Assembly: GCA_038501195.1 (NCBI GenBank) | Contig: JBBPUQ010000007.1 | Span: 4,069,501 to 4,133,500 of the forward strand | Source of the DNA: Nemania diffusa | Taxonomy: Eukaryota; Ascomycota; Sordariomycetes; Xylariales; Xylariaceae | Length of the DNA stretch: 64,000 nucleotides | Direction: 5' to 3' | Shown here: positions 15,730 to 28,418 of the stretch, piece after piece | How positions within the stretch are numbered: position 1 is the stretch's first letter | Layout: every line of letters starts with the position of its first letter | Notes under the pieces: generated by a model | Databases searched by the model: none | Told to the model about the DNA's origin: nothing | What the model saw: the letters and a program-made list of their open reading frames with translations, nothing else | Program-made: the position numbers and the translations under genes

Positions 15730-16880
15730 TATATAATATAATTAATATTTAAATAAACTTAATTATATTTATTTATTATTTACTAAATCGAATTAAATAG
15801 TTATAATTATTTTTTAAATAATAATAATTAATATATATTTTTTTTATAACTTTATTAAAATTTAAAATATATTTTATATATAATTTTTTATAATTTTTAT
15901 TATTATATTATTTATAAGTTTTGTTTTTTTTTTTATTAAAAAATATATATTTTATAAATATAGTTATATATATATTTATATTAATATTTTAATATATTAG
16001 TTTTTATTTATTACAATATAAAATTTATTTAAATTTAATAAATTAATAAAAAATTTATATTATTTATATATTAATATAACTATTTAATTTTATATTATTT
16101 TATATTATATATTTTATTTTTTTTTAAAATTATTTAAATATTATTTTATATTAAAAAAAAAAAAAATATAAAATAAATATAATTTATTTTTAAACAATAT
16201 AATATTTATTAAATATTAATTAAATTTTTGTTTTATTATAAAATAAATTATTATTAAATTTAAATTTAATAAATAAAATAAATATATAAATAATTAAAAC
16301 AATTATAAATAATATTTTATTTTTAATAAAAATAGTTTTTAAATTAAATTTTATATTTATTTTTTTAAATATAATATTTTTTAAAACAAATTTAAATATT
16401 TTATTTTAAATATTAATAAATTTAAATTAAAATATTTTATTTTATTTTAAGTTTATTTTTAATATAATAAATAAAAAACAATATAAAAAAAGTAAATTTT
16501 ATTTAATTATAATTATATATTATAAATATAATTAAAACTTTAATAATAAAATAACAATTTAAAAATATATTTTTAAACTTTTAATGTTAAAAATATATAA
16601 ATTAATTATAATTAATTATATTAAGTTTAAAAAAGTTAAATTTTATTTTATATTATATTATTTTATTTTAAAAAAAATATTATTAATTAAATTAAAACTA
16701 ATAAAAAATATAATAAATAAAATTAATTAATTTATATTTTAAACAATTATATTAAAATTGTTTTAATAATATTGCTATAAAACTATATATATATATTTAA
16801 AGTTGTTATAATAAAACTATTTAAACTTTTTTACAAATAATTGTAAAAGCTGAAAAAGAACAGCTAATATAGCACATATA

Positions 16881-17857
16881 AAAATACTATATATTCGAAA
16901 AAAAATACTAAGCTAAAGAAAAAAAAGAAAAAAAGATTGAGTCTACAACAGCAAGCTCAATTATATACAAGTTTTTTCCTTTGTAATGAATACTTCTTCT
17001 ATTGTCTCGGTATTGTTTGTTGTGCTCCCATTGTTTGCCTTTAGTACAATAAAATAGGTGTTTGCTACAGGGCGTAGTAAATGCTTTAGTATATTCCCCA
17101 CACACTGTCCTTCTGTACAGTAAATGCAGTTCAGCTGTAACTATAATATATAAAATATTTAAATAAAATTTGTTTAATAAAGTTAACTAATTATAAAAAC
17201 GAAATTATAATAAAAATAATATAAAAACAAAAACAGAATTTTTAGGAAGAAAAAAGTAGCGCAAGCTATTTGGTGTATGCGTGGTATGTGTGTACATGTT
17301 TAGGTGGGGAAGGTACGGTTTTGACCCAGTAACCGCTGTGGGCCACCGTAGTCTAGCTCGCCACCGTACAAAGTAACCTAGATACATACCTACCCAGCTA
17401 GTTACTTACTCAGCTATGCTCTCGTCAGTACATTATGTAGCCCTGATAGTACGAATCATTCGGTGCTGGGAAGGACTCTCAAAGAAGGACTTGGTTCTCC
17501 GAAGAACAAATCCCGCGGCGCCGTATGGGTCATATATCTGTCCGAGCTGTAAATCTCGAGGCAAATCTGACCACCGTTATTGATCAGATGAGATCAAGTT
17601 TTGTTTTATCTCAGAGTTGTCAAGGCTTAGTCAATTTGCAAACTTTGAACACAGAGAAAGCAGCACATGTCTATTTTTTCACTATTCTGTTCTTTAGATG
17701 GTCTCTAATTAATTGGCGTGCGGAGGGCTGGTTGATTTTCATGGGGCTGGCTACAGAGGCGAATCCTCTACTACGCATGTCGCCCAGTTCTGATCTGTGC
17801 TTAGGCTTGTCCAGCTTCAAAATTCTGGTTTCCCTCACAGCCTCTATGAAGCCACTG
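16881..17857. other. Transition from AT block to normal sequence; no gene seen
   Basis: Base composition changes from nearly pure A/T to ordinary over about 200 bases (16,850-17,100). The remainder holds TACCTA-type motifs near 17,370-17,400 and no coding sequence that I can support. A 65-codon minus-strand frame at 16,908-17,105 includes a Cys/His pattern (PCSKHLFYC) but is too short and isolated to call. Confidence 0.6.
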
Positions 17858-19401
17858 TTAATCAGCCATCGTCCCTTCACTCGCCTCGTCGCAGAGCATC
17901 GTCCCTTCACTCGTCTCGTCGCAGAGCATCGTCCCTTCACTCGCCTCGTCGCAGAGCATCGTCAACGTGCGAAACGCCCGGAGCGGTCCATCCGCGCTGA
18001 CGAGTCCATCCGGGTCTTCAATCGTAGCCAGATCGACACTGCTCTGTGCATCCCGCGCAATCGTGACAACTCTCGGCCTGACGTTAGGTTCCTCGCCACT
18101 CGCAAGACCGCGCTCGACATCCAGCGCCCGGACGCTCTTGACGTTTTCAAAGTCGCCAGCAATCCCGCTCGGCGTCTCGGGGAAGTCGAAGAACGGTAGG
18201 CCAAGGCGTGCGCAGGTGGATGCGGAGATGGGACACGGGGGCGCGCGCTGGCCCGTGACGTCGCGGAACAGCGCCGTGTTCAGGATGTGCACGGGGATCG
18301 TTATCGTCGAGGCCGTCGCCCAGATATCTGGGTGGTTGTCGTCTTTGAGGATTGTTTGCTTGATTTTCCCGCCGGCTGCTACCGCCACCGGTGCATTGAA
18401 GCCGCCACCCCGGAGCCTCAGTACCAAATGTATAGTACTCCCCTACGTTTTCATTTCGTTAGTCCTCACACGAGCAGCAGAGGCTCCATAGGTAGGCAAT
18501 CCGAAAAGGGTGCTTACGCTTGTCACGTTGTAGTCACTCAATGTCTGATCTACAGAAGCAATTCAGTATCACGCTGCATGCCCCCGGGGATGCGAAAAAG
18601 CTTACCATCCTCCATCTCGATATTCGAGAATATGAACCGTTGCTGGTCTACTGGAACCCCCGACCAGTCGCAAAACGTCCATTTTAGGCTGTCCACTGTA
18701 TCCAAGGGCGAGCATTCGATCTCCACAATCGCGCTAGTGAGTGTTATCACTCGAACCGTGAAGCCCCCAGAAAAGGTTCCAGGCGGCCCGAATCGCCTGA
18801 TAATTCGCCTCGTGGGCCTCGACGGCGTGATCTCCAACTGCAACCCACCGACTTGTTCCTGCCCCGTCAGCTGTGCCTCCACGCTATATCCCGCGCCCAG
18901 CGGCATGGCGACGAATTGTCTGACGACGCCGGGGGCGACGGCGAAGCCGTCTAGCCAGCGCTGCGGCGGGGCCACGACGTAGTCCTGCACGGACTTCCCC
19001 TCTGCCACGAGCTCGCGCCGTCTCCGCTTCGTCTCCTCCGTCTCCATGCTGTGCTCGCCGGACACCACGTTGACGCCGCCGGCGTAAACCTTGACCATAA
19101 ACGGGTACCAGGCTTCGATGTTGATCCACATAGCCTCGCGCTGGTACATGGGGAAGAACAAGCCGGATTTCGTAGCCAGGGCTGTAGGCAGCCTCGCGGC
19201 GAAATCACGGAGCTTGAATAGGGGGAACTTTCCGAGGCCGGGGGGGAGATTTGCGCTCTCCTTGTTGTCGGGGACGCGGATCGTGCGCTGGAAGCTGATC
19301 CTAAGGGATCGCGGCCTGTATTCTTGTGCCGCGTGCGGTGCGAGATCGATGATGATGGTGTCGTCTGCGAGACGGCAGCGGAATAGGCTTGTGGTGGCCA
19401 T
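17858..19401 (-). CDS. Protein with internal ubiquitin-like domain ending in RLRGG
   Basis: Three exons rebuilt on the minus strand: 19401-18606, 18549-18518 (32 nt) and 18442-17858, with GTAAGC donors and TAG acceptors in phase, giving about 470 residues. Residues 1-200 match a conserved fungal module that I know only as part of uncharacterised ubiquitin-family proteins (motifs RTIRVPDNK, GLFFPMYQREAMWIN, WLDGFAVAPGVVRQFVAMPL). Residues from about 211 to 288 form a ubiquitin-like fold (RFIFSNIEMEDDQTLSDYNV, then STIHLVLRLRGG). The diglycine is not at the C-terminus: about 180 further residues follow, ending in three 10-residue repeats (TMLCDEASEG type). The small middle exon restores the TLSDYN segment, which supports the model. 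Function is unknown; the diglycine could be a processing site or only an inherited feature. The start is the first ATG before the conserved module. Confidence 0.85.
17867..17956 (-). repeat. 30-bp coding minisatellite (3 copies)
   Basis: Three head-to-tail 30-base units with one substitution (Ala to Thr in the middle copy), encoding the C-terminal 10-residue repeats of the ubiquitin-like protein. The unit length keeps the frame, so copy number could vary between strains without breaking the protein. Confidence 0.92.
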
Positions 19402-20828
19402 CTTTCTCTTTCTCGGTGGTTTTGTGAAGCGCTGGAAACTGCAGGAATATCCTTTCGGCAGCTGGAGAAGAGGGTTGTGTTGATAGTCCAGTAATACCTG
19501 ATGTATGTGTCCCTTGTCAACTTGTTAGCATGCTTCCTACTTCCATCCATCAGACGAGCTAGTGCCTTACAAGTTATGGACGTCAGTTTGCAGCAGTATG
19601 TGTATTTCTTCTCAAGAGGTGCCTGCTATTCTTCATTGCATGGAAAGAATAGCAGTCAAGGAGTGAGCATGTATCGATGGGTACTGAATGGGAATAAATA
19701 GGTTGAAAAGGAGACAAAGCCAGGCGGCACGATCGTTCGACACAACCTCTGGATCAAGATGCGCTGAGGTAGCCTAGAAGAAGTGACCTAGGTACATGTA
19801 GGTAGGCTTTCTCTTCCAGCCGTGAGCAGTCGCCGACTGAAACACGCAGAAGGCAACCGGGCATATTTGCCACTCTCTTCTGTGTACATTGTAGATGTTT
19901 CGAAATCTGAAAGGTAGAACGGGGCTGATCTTCAACTCTAGGTCTTTAACGTGGGAAGTAAACAACATTGAGGGTCAACAGGGACATATTGGAAGGAGTA
20001 CAAAGCCTATCATATAATCTACACCAAAATCACCGTACTCTTAGGTACTTTATCCAATTATTCTACCCTAGGGGTCTACTCACAATGGCAGACTCCCTCA
20101 GTTGGATTATTTACACCACCCTGCCTACACCACCTACCACCAAAGACCTTCAAGACCTTCAAAGAATTAGGTAGCTAGCTTGGGAAGTTCGGGGTCAGCA
20201 CCGCTCTCACCTAGGTACCTAAGGTAGGTCCGTAGGCGTTATTAGCCTGGGCGCGTACCCTAGAATCAATTGGTATCTAGTCAAGCTGTTTCAGTGTAGC
20301 TCTGCACTTACCTCTGCTGCAAGAAATAGAAGCTCATATAGATACCTACACTACTGAAGGTACTTTGGTGCCAGGTGAAAGTTTACAGTTTTTATAACAC
20401 CGAGGGTAATATAGGCTACCTACATCAGTACCTAGTGTAGCTCGTGATCTATACCTACATACCTAAGGTATATAACACTCCCGGAACGTGTCACGAGACC
20501 AAGTTCATGCCATGCGAGAGCCTCGCCTCACCGGATGCTATGAAGCTAACGGCTTCATCTCAACTAGCAAACCATTGATAGAGTTGATGCCATCTACCTC
20601 GATAGCTTATAATCTAGTCGCAGCCGGGTGAACAATGAGTCTCGATGGGAAAGCAGATATTCGTAATTCATATCTATTCTAATGACATCTAAACCTGGCC
20701 ATGCAGCCCGTGAGCCATGTCATGCAAAATACTATTTTTCTTTTTTCAACCCGAACTCGTTTCCGTCCCAGACGCCTGTCGCGGTCGCCGACAACTCCGC
20801 CCCCCAGTCCCGTCACCCCGCAGCGCGT
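19402..20828. other. Intergenic, TACCTA-rich; no gene seen
   Basis: Contains many copies of TACCTA/TAGGTA words, often self-complementary (for example near 19,790, 20,210-20,230 and 20,340-20,470). I see no credible coding sequence. Confidence 0.6.
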
Positions 20829-23389
<2,561 letters not shown>

Positions 23390-25390
23390 TCACGAATCGT
23401 TGCGGATTTGGTACGTGTCCTTGTTGAGATCCCCGAGTGTCAAGGACTCTAGTGCCCGCCGATCTCTGGTGCCGGCTGCAGGCCCGCGAGGGTTGCCTGT
23501 GCGCTTAGCTACGCCGGCCTCAGACTTGTGGATTGGCTTCGGCTTCGGCTGCGGCGGGTGATCTTGTTGATTCGTGGTAGTCGGGGTTTCAGGACCTAAA
23601 ATGAGGCGCCGCGACGGAGAACTTGAAAGCCGGGGAAACGCTGGCTGGTCTTCACTGGGCGGTGGGCGTGATACTGATGCAGGCGCTACACTTAGTCGCT
23701 GGACAGTGACAGTGCTGCCCCTATCGTTTTCTGTCGGCGGGGGGCTTCCTCTCATGGCAGCCTCGAATAGCGCGCGGTGCGGCGATACAGGAGTGGACGA
23801 CGGCTCCGTCTCACTAGCTTCCGTCTCTTCGGCTTTCTCGGTCTCGTCAACCTCATCAGCAGGCTCGATCTTAGAGATTTCCGATAGAGGCGTGGTTAAG
23901 CCTTCCCCGCCGAAGAAAAACTTGAGCATCTGCGCAGCAGAGGCTCGACAGCGTGGATTCAACCTTGCCATAGGCCCGCCAGTATCCCTCACGTCGTCCG
24001 CCCGTAGCACGTCGAGAATTTTAGCGTAATCATTAGTCCTGGGAGGAAAATTCGCGAAACGAGGGTTGATGGCCACCATCGTTGCGAAAAGGGACCACAT
24101 GTCAGCTTTGGGGGTCTGCTGGGCCTTGATTTTACTCTGCGAAGGACAGACCTCCGGAGCCATGTATGCCCAGGTCCCGACATTGCATTCCTTGGCAAGC
24201 CCGCCATATTGGGCGATTCCAAAGTCGGCGAGTTGGAGGCGAAATTTACTCTTGCCCGGAAAACCATCAGGTAGCTTTTCATACAGTATGTTTCGAGGTT
24301 TCACGTCTCGATGTATCAAACCTTTACTCGCCGTATAGTCTAAAGCCTCCAGCATCTGTTTGAGCACCCCACTGTGGAAAGACGCCCTGTCGGCAGCTTT
24401 AATGCTGAGAGCAAGATCGCCTAAATGGCCGTTCCTGCGGGGCATATAGAATTCAGGGAGACGATTAGGACCCGCAGGTCGCCCGCCAAGAAACGGGATG
24501 ATATTTAGCTGAGTGTTATGTTATTTCCTCTGATAAAGAATAGGCAGCGAATTAGGGGAAGCTGCTCACGTGATTAAGGTTCCTTAGGGTCTGCATCTCG
24601 TGATGGAAAAGGAGAAGAGGGATCTCGGAGGGTTTCTGATTTCCACTGTAAGGTTTTTTGACAACAAAGATATCGCCTGACCTTCGATCAACACTTGCAG
24701 TTATGCTGCCCTGTGTTCCATGGCCTAAGACCTTCCGAAGATCCTCGATTTCCTCGAAATCAGCCTCACCCGCCGTACTTGGCGTGGTTGTATCGCATTC
24801 CATGAGATCATATTGTGATAGTAATTCTAAGGACTCCTGGTAGCCCCGAAGAGCACGGGTTTTGGATTCGGCATCGTCGTATAGCCATACCAAGCGGAAG
24901 TGGTAGAATGTAATAAATATGTCATACTCATACCCGTAATGGATAACCCCCCCCCCCCTAGGAAGGAGTTTCTTGTGCTGGTACTTGGGGGGGCCTTTCC
25001 TTGCGGGGACTGGGTACCCCCCTGATCCTTTCGTTCCGCGACGCCCGTGGCCTTGGAGGCCACTGCCTATGTAACAGTCGAGATTGTCTTTGACTTCACA
25101 GACAGAACGACAAGCCGCGACTGGATATTTATCTCAAATGCCGCATGGATTTTACACATGCTATTGGTGAAGTCGGTTACCCGGAGAGTGAGATCGGCAT
25201 CTTCCCCGAGCGTAGTAATGAGGGGGGGGCGAGGCACCGATGGGACATGAAAGCCTACTTCAAGGCCACGGCGCCCGTCGCGAGAGAGCGACACAAACCG
25301 TGCATTCTTTGGGTCATGGATGGCCTGTGAGGCAAAGTGATTCACTGGCACGAGGTGGAAGAGCGTGTCTGGGTCAGGCAGTGAAGCCAT
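23390..25390 (-). CDS. FHA-domain Ser/Thr protein kinase
   Basis: About 615 residues in a three-exon model: 25390-25076, 24983-24570 and 24508-23390. Exon 1 and the start of exon 2 look like a forkhead-associated domain (KIHAAFEINIQSRLVVL, then IHYGYEYDIFITFYHFRLVW). The kinase follows: glycine loop LGHGTQG (about 191-197), VVKK lysine (about 214), HRDVKPRN (309-316), DFG (338-340) and APE (360-362). The C-terminal third is acidic, then proline-rich and probably disordered. The 24509-24569 intron is clear (GTGAGC..CAG) and restores NLNHLNIIPFLGG. The first intron is uncertain: I placed it at 24984-25075 because it preserves phase, but the donor is weak (GTTACA) and runs of 12 and 7 identical bases lie next to it. 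FHA domains bind phosphothreonine, so a signalling or DNA-damage role is possible but not shown. Confidence 0.8.
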
Positions 25391-25519
25391 GGGGCTAATG
25401 AAGGGCTAGAACAAAGAACAAAAGGGAATGAATAGAGAAGCCAGAACAAGGTGAACAGAGCAGACGGAGGTGAACAGAGGAAAAGGGGGGTGAGTGCAGG
25501 GGCGAACTGAGCTCCATTA

Positions 25520-25606
25520 TATACGCATAGTATATATAAGTTGACATAGTATATACACATAGTATATACAAGTTGGCGTAGTATATACACGTAGTATATA
25601 CGCACC
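25520..25606. repeat. TAGTATATAC tandem motif array
   Basis: Five head-to-tail copies of a unit with the core TAGTATATA, some followed by AAGTTG. It lies about 130 bases upstream of the kinase start codon (minus strand), so in its likely promoter or 5' leader. It may be a microsatellite with no function. Confidence 0.75.
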
Positions 25607-25919
25607 AGCAGGCGGTGGGAGTTGTCTACTAGAGCCTGCGGACGGCGGCTCAAGCAACAAGCAAGCGCCTGGCTCTAGCTGGCAGGCGAGGCTGTCTACC
25701 AATCGTCGTGGTGCACAAACAAGAGCCTGCGACTCCGAGTCTCGCATGCCTGGTTGTGGCTTGTTGATTTATCCAATGGGGCCGTGTTTGTCTCTGAACG
25801 CCTCCTCGTCGAGAAACCAGGAGACGACCTGTGTTACGGTCAGCCGAAGGCCGCCGATTGAGTGCGGATCTTCTCCAGACACTGTGCTCGTCGGGGTCTT
25901 TAGCTTTGGCCCCTGTATA

Positions 25920-26195
25920 CAGGTACCTGACGTGCGAACTAGGTACCCCGCGATCTGCATCGGCCAGCACCAAGAAGAGAGGAGGAATAGGTACCTAACC
26001 ATACCATGTAAGTACCTAAAGTGCTTACCTCGGTACGTCCATATGCACGTACGTAAGTACAGTGCGCGACACCTGCCAAGGCTACCGCCGCCCACATCCA
26101 CTACCTACCTAACCTACCTATGTACATAACCTACCTACTACCTACCTAGGTAGGTACCTTATGTAGGTACCTAGGTACGTACCTACATGCTGTAG
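25920..26195. repeat. Cluster of TACCTA / TAGGTA palindromic words
   Basis: Dense run of TACCTAC, CCTAGGTAGG and GGTACCTAGGTACC words that can pair with one another; densest at 26,098-26,190. The same words recur in most intergenic spaces of this window. Confidence 0.8.
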
Positions 26196-26264
26196 GTGGT
26201 ATTTATAGTGCGCTGCAAGAGATTTGGGCGTCACAGACGCGCTTGTGATTCGAGCAACCGCGCA

Positions 26265-26450
26265 ATACCGCCTCCCCTCTCGCCCTTCTCATTCCCTCAT
26301 TTCTCCCATTGTCTTATTCTGACATTCTGACCTTCTAGCATTCTAACAGCCTTCCACCCCCCAGCTTAAAATCAAAACATCCCATCATCCTGATTCCATT
26401 GTCTCCCTCCATGTTCCCTACTCTCCGTCAATCAATCTCTTGATAGAATC
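26265..26450 (+). promoter_or_regulatory. Pyrimidine-rich promoter/leader of the AT-hook gene
   Basis: A C/T-rich coding-strand tract of about 150 bases directly before the ATG at 26,451. CT-rich tracts just upstream of start codons are common in filamentous fungal promoters. No clear TATA box. Confidence 0.5.
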
Positions 26451-28418
26451 ATGTTTCCTTTTCCTCATCCCGCTGCAAGACCGGCCCCAGAGGCGGCAGC
26501 AGTCACTGCAAACCATAGCGCGCATCCCCTCCTTCTTTCGGAGCGCGATGATGACCCTCCACCCTACCCGGCAAGCGAGGAGGGGGGTGTGGAGGCGGCC
26601 GACCATAATGGTTCTATCAATGCTTTAGAAGAAGAAGAAGAAGCGGAAGAAGAAGAAAAGATTACGGTAGAGGATATCCGGGACGCTATCCTGGGGAAAC
26701 CAATTAATGACGACGAAGCTGAGAAGATTGCAGTCGCCTGCAGCAAATTCGTAAGGCCTGGAGACTTGTACTACATAGAAGCTATTTGTGAGGCGGAAAG
26801 GATGGAAGCCATCGGTTACCCAACACCTAGCATTTTTCAAGGTGGGCGGGAGGCCATCATGCGGAAAGGCGTTTGGGTTCGTCATAATATCAAGCGTCGT
26901 TGGGAGAAACTCGGCATCTGGAACCCTAACTGGGGATTTGCCGGGCGCAGGTTAGACGCTAGCGATGACTTCACTAAATGGACGTGGAGATGGCAGCCCG
27001 ACGGGGCGGGCGATGGCGATAGCCCCGGTCACTACGCGCGTGGGCTCGTGTTGCGTGCCTTGCGCCTACGCCAGAACCTACTACGTGGCGAGTGTGCTCC
27101 CGTGATGCCGCGGTCTCACCTCGAACCGGACGCGCTCGCCGATACTGCTGAGGCCTTTCTCATCTCCCGGCCTTGTTTTCTATTCCAGCTTGAAGTAGCC
27201 GAAGAACAAATGAGATTCGCCCGCCTTCTCGCTCCTTGGATAAAAGGGAGCTATCCATCTTCCACACCTAGGGAACAAGTTATCAAGTGGTGGAAGAAGC
27301 GTGGCGACTGGAAGGACGAGTACTACGGTGATGGCGTTTACGAAAAGGAGTATAACCACGAATTTTACCGCAGCAAAGAGCACGGTACCGTAACTGCCTG
27401 GAAGTGGCGACACGAGTCTCCCTCCCCGGAGCCCGAATCCCTGACGCCTATCGAAGAAAATCGACAGTGGCACAGCTCAATAGGTATGGCGGAGTTCATG
27501 AACTTTGCTCCCGAGGAGATCGATGAGTTGGCGGATATTGATACGTATTTACTACGGCCTGAGGATCCCTGGATCAAAGGCGCATATGGGCCTCCCGAGC
27601 CGTTGGTTCCTGGACAGTGCAGACGTTTGCCAGGAGAAGAGCGCTGGAAACCCGTGGAATATGTTTGGGACACGAGACCCATTCCGCCTCACGATCCGAG
27701 TCTTCCGCGACTCGGAATACTTGATGATTTACGGGCAGAACAGCAGGCTAGGCTAGCTTCTAAAGAGCAGGAGGAGTCTGCGGACCCCGAGCCAAACGCT
27801 GTTACCCCGCCACCGCCAAAGCGACGGCGCCTACGACATCACCAGCCGGACGACAAGGCGAATGAGCCACGGCCACGACGCAGCGCTAGAGTCACAGGAA
27901 TGAAGCGCCCCGCGGAACCCTTACCACAGGAAATCGCTCCAAACAAGAGAACTAGGACCAGAGAATCTGCTAGGGCTGCGGCGCCTATCGTCGCTGCCTC
28001 TTCTGCCCCGCCTCCACCACGGCAAACCCGCGGCATCAAGACGAAACTCGTTCCGACACAATCTCAACCGCCGCCACAAGAGCACGCTGAGACCCAGGTG
28101 AAGCGAGGACGAGGGCGCCCCAGGAAAGAAAGCATGCCAAGCGCGCGCCCTCCCACAGAGAGGAAGAAGAAGACGCCCTCAGCCCGTCCTACTCCTGCCA
28201 GGGCTGAGAGGACAACAGCTTCGGGTGCGGGTGCGTCAGGCACGCCCCGGCCACGAGGGAGACCGAGGAAGGACGGTGGGCCGGGCCCGCATCCCAGCGC
28301 GAAGAACAAAGCCTCTGCAGCACCCGCCGGGACTAGGACTGCCACCAAGGGGACGGCGGCAGGGACGGACGTGCCGGGGGTACGTAAGCGGCGGGGGAGG
28401 CCCAGGAAGAGCGGATGA
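26451..28418 (+). CDS. Protein with three C-terminal AT-hooks, uncharacterised
   Basis: An uninterrupted 655-codon frame. Residues 59-70 are strongly acidic (EEEEEAEEEEK). Residues 70-410 are a Trp-rich region that I do not recognise, in which WIKGSY and WIKGAY recur at two places, hinting at a duplicated module. Residues from 450 on are basic, proline-rich and likely disordered, with three AT-hook motifs: RGRGRPRK (about 552-559), PRGRPRK (about 601-607) and RRGRPRK (about 647-653, at the very end). AT-hooks bind the minor groove of A/T-rich DNA, so a nuclear chromatin-associated role is likely. No enzymatic domain is visible. The ATG used follows a pyrimidine-rich leader. Only about 9.5 kb separates this gene from the AT block; a link is speculation. 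Confidence 0.82.
   Translation: MFPFPHPAARPAPEAAAVTANHSAHPLLLSERDDDPPPYPASEEGGVEAADHNGSINALEEEEEAEEEEKITVEDIRDAILGKPINDDEAEKIAVACSKFVRPGDLYYIEAICEAERMEAIGYPTPSIFQGGREAIMRKGVWVRHNIKRRWEKLGIWNPNWGFAGRRLDASDDFTKWTWRWQPDGAGDGDSPGHYARGLVLRALRLRQNLLRGECAPVMPRSHLEPDALADTAEAFLISRPCFLFQLEVAEEQMRFARLLAPWIKGSYPSSTPREQVIKWWKKRGDWKDEYYGDGVYEKEYNHEFYRSKEHGTVTAWKWRHESPSPEPESLTPIEENRQWHSSIGMAEFMNFAPEEIDELADIDTYLLRPEDPWIKGAYGPPEPLVPGQCRRLPGEERWKPVEYVWDTRPIPPHDPSLPRLGILDDLRAEQQARLASKEQEESADPEPNAVTPPPPKRRRLRHHQPDDKANEPRPRRSARVTGMKRPAEPLPQEIAPNKRTRTRESARAAAPIVAASSAPPPPRQTRGIKTKLVPTQSQPPPQEHAETQVKRGRGRPRKESMPSARPPTERKKKTPSARPTPARAERTTASGAGASGTPRPRGRPRKDGGPGPHPSAKNKASAAPAGTRTATKGTAAGTDVPGVRKRRGRPRKSG

Larger units (their letters stand above)
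1..16880. other. Extreme AT-rich gene-free block
   Basis: Almost entirely A and T with no credible coding sequence; the few open frames are low-complexity by-products of composition. Two kinds of sequence alternate. From 1 to about 7,100 and from about 15,400 to 16,880, isolated C and G remain (small islands such as 2,160-2,420), as expected of repeats decayed by C-to-T mutation. From about 7,230 to 15,400, G and C are nearly absent and several stretches of hundreds of bases lack them entirely. The block ends sharply near 16,850-17,100, where normal base composition begins. In filamentous ascomycetes such blocks are usually RIP-mutated transposon deposits, and some are centromeric. Which of these applies, I infer and cannot decide; no RIP index was computed. 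Confidence 0.85.

Noticed and set aside
1..16880. Mitochondrial insertion as an explanation for the AT block
   Set aside because: No mitochondrial gene (cox, nad, cob, rRNA) could be recognised, and the core is far more A/T-rich than coding mtDNA.
16908..17105. Minus-strand frame with a Cys/His pattern at the block edge
   Set aside because: Only 65 codons, no complete finger motif and low-complexity C-terminus; possibly a relic of a transposon but unsupported.
17525..18199. 224-codon plus-strand frame
   Set aside because: It overlaps the third exon of the ubiquitin-like gene on the other strand, including the minisatellite, and has no independent motif.
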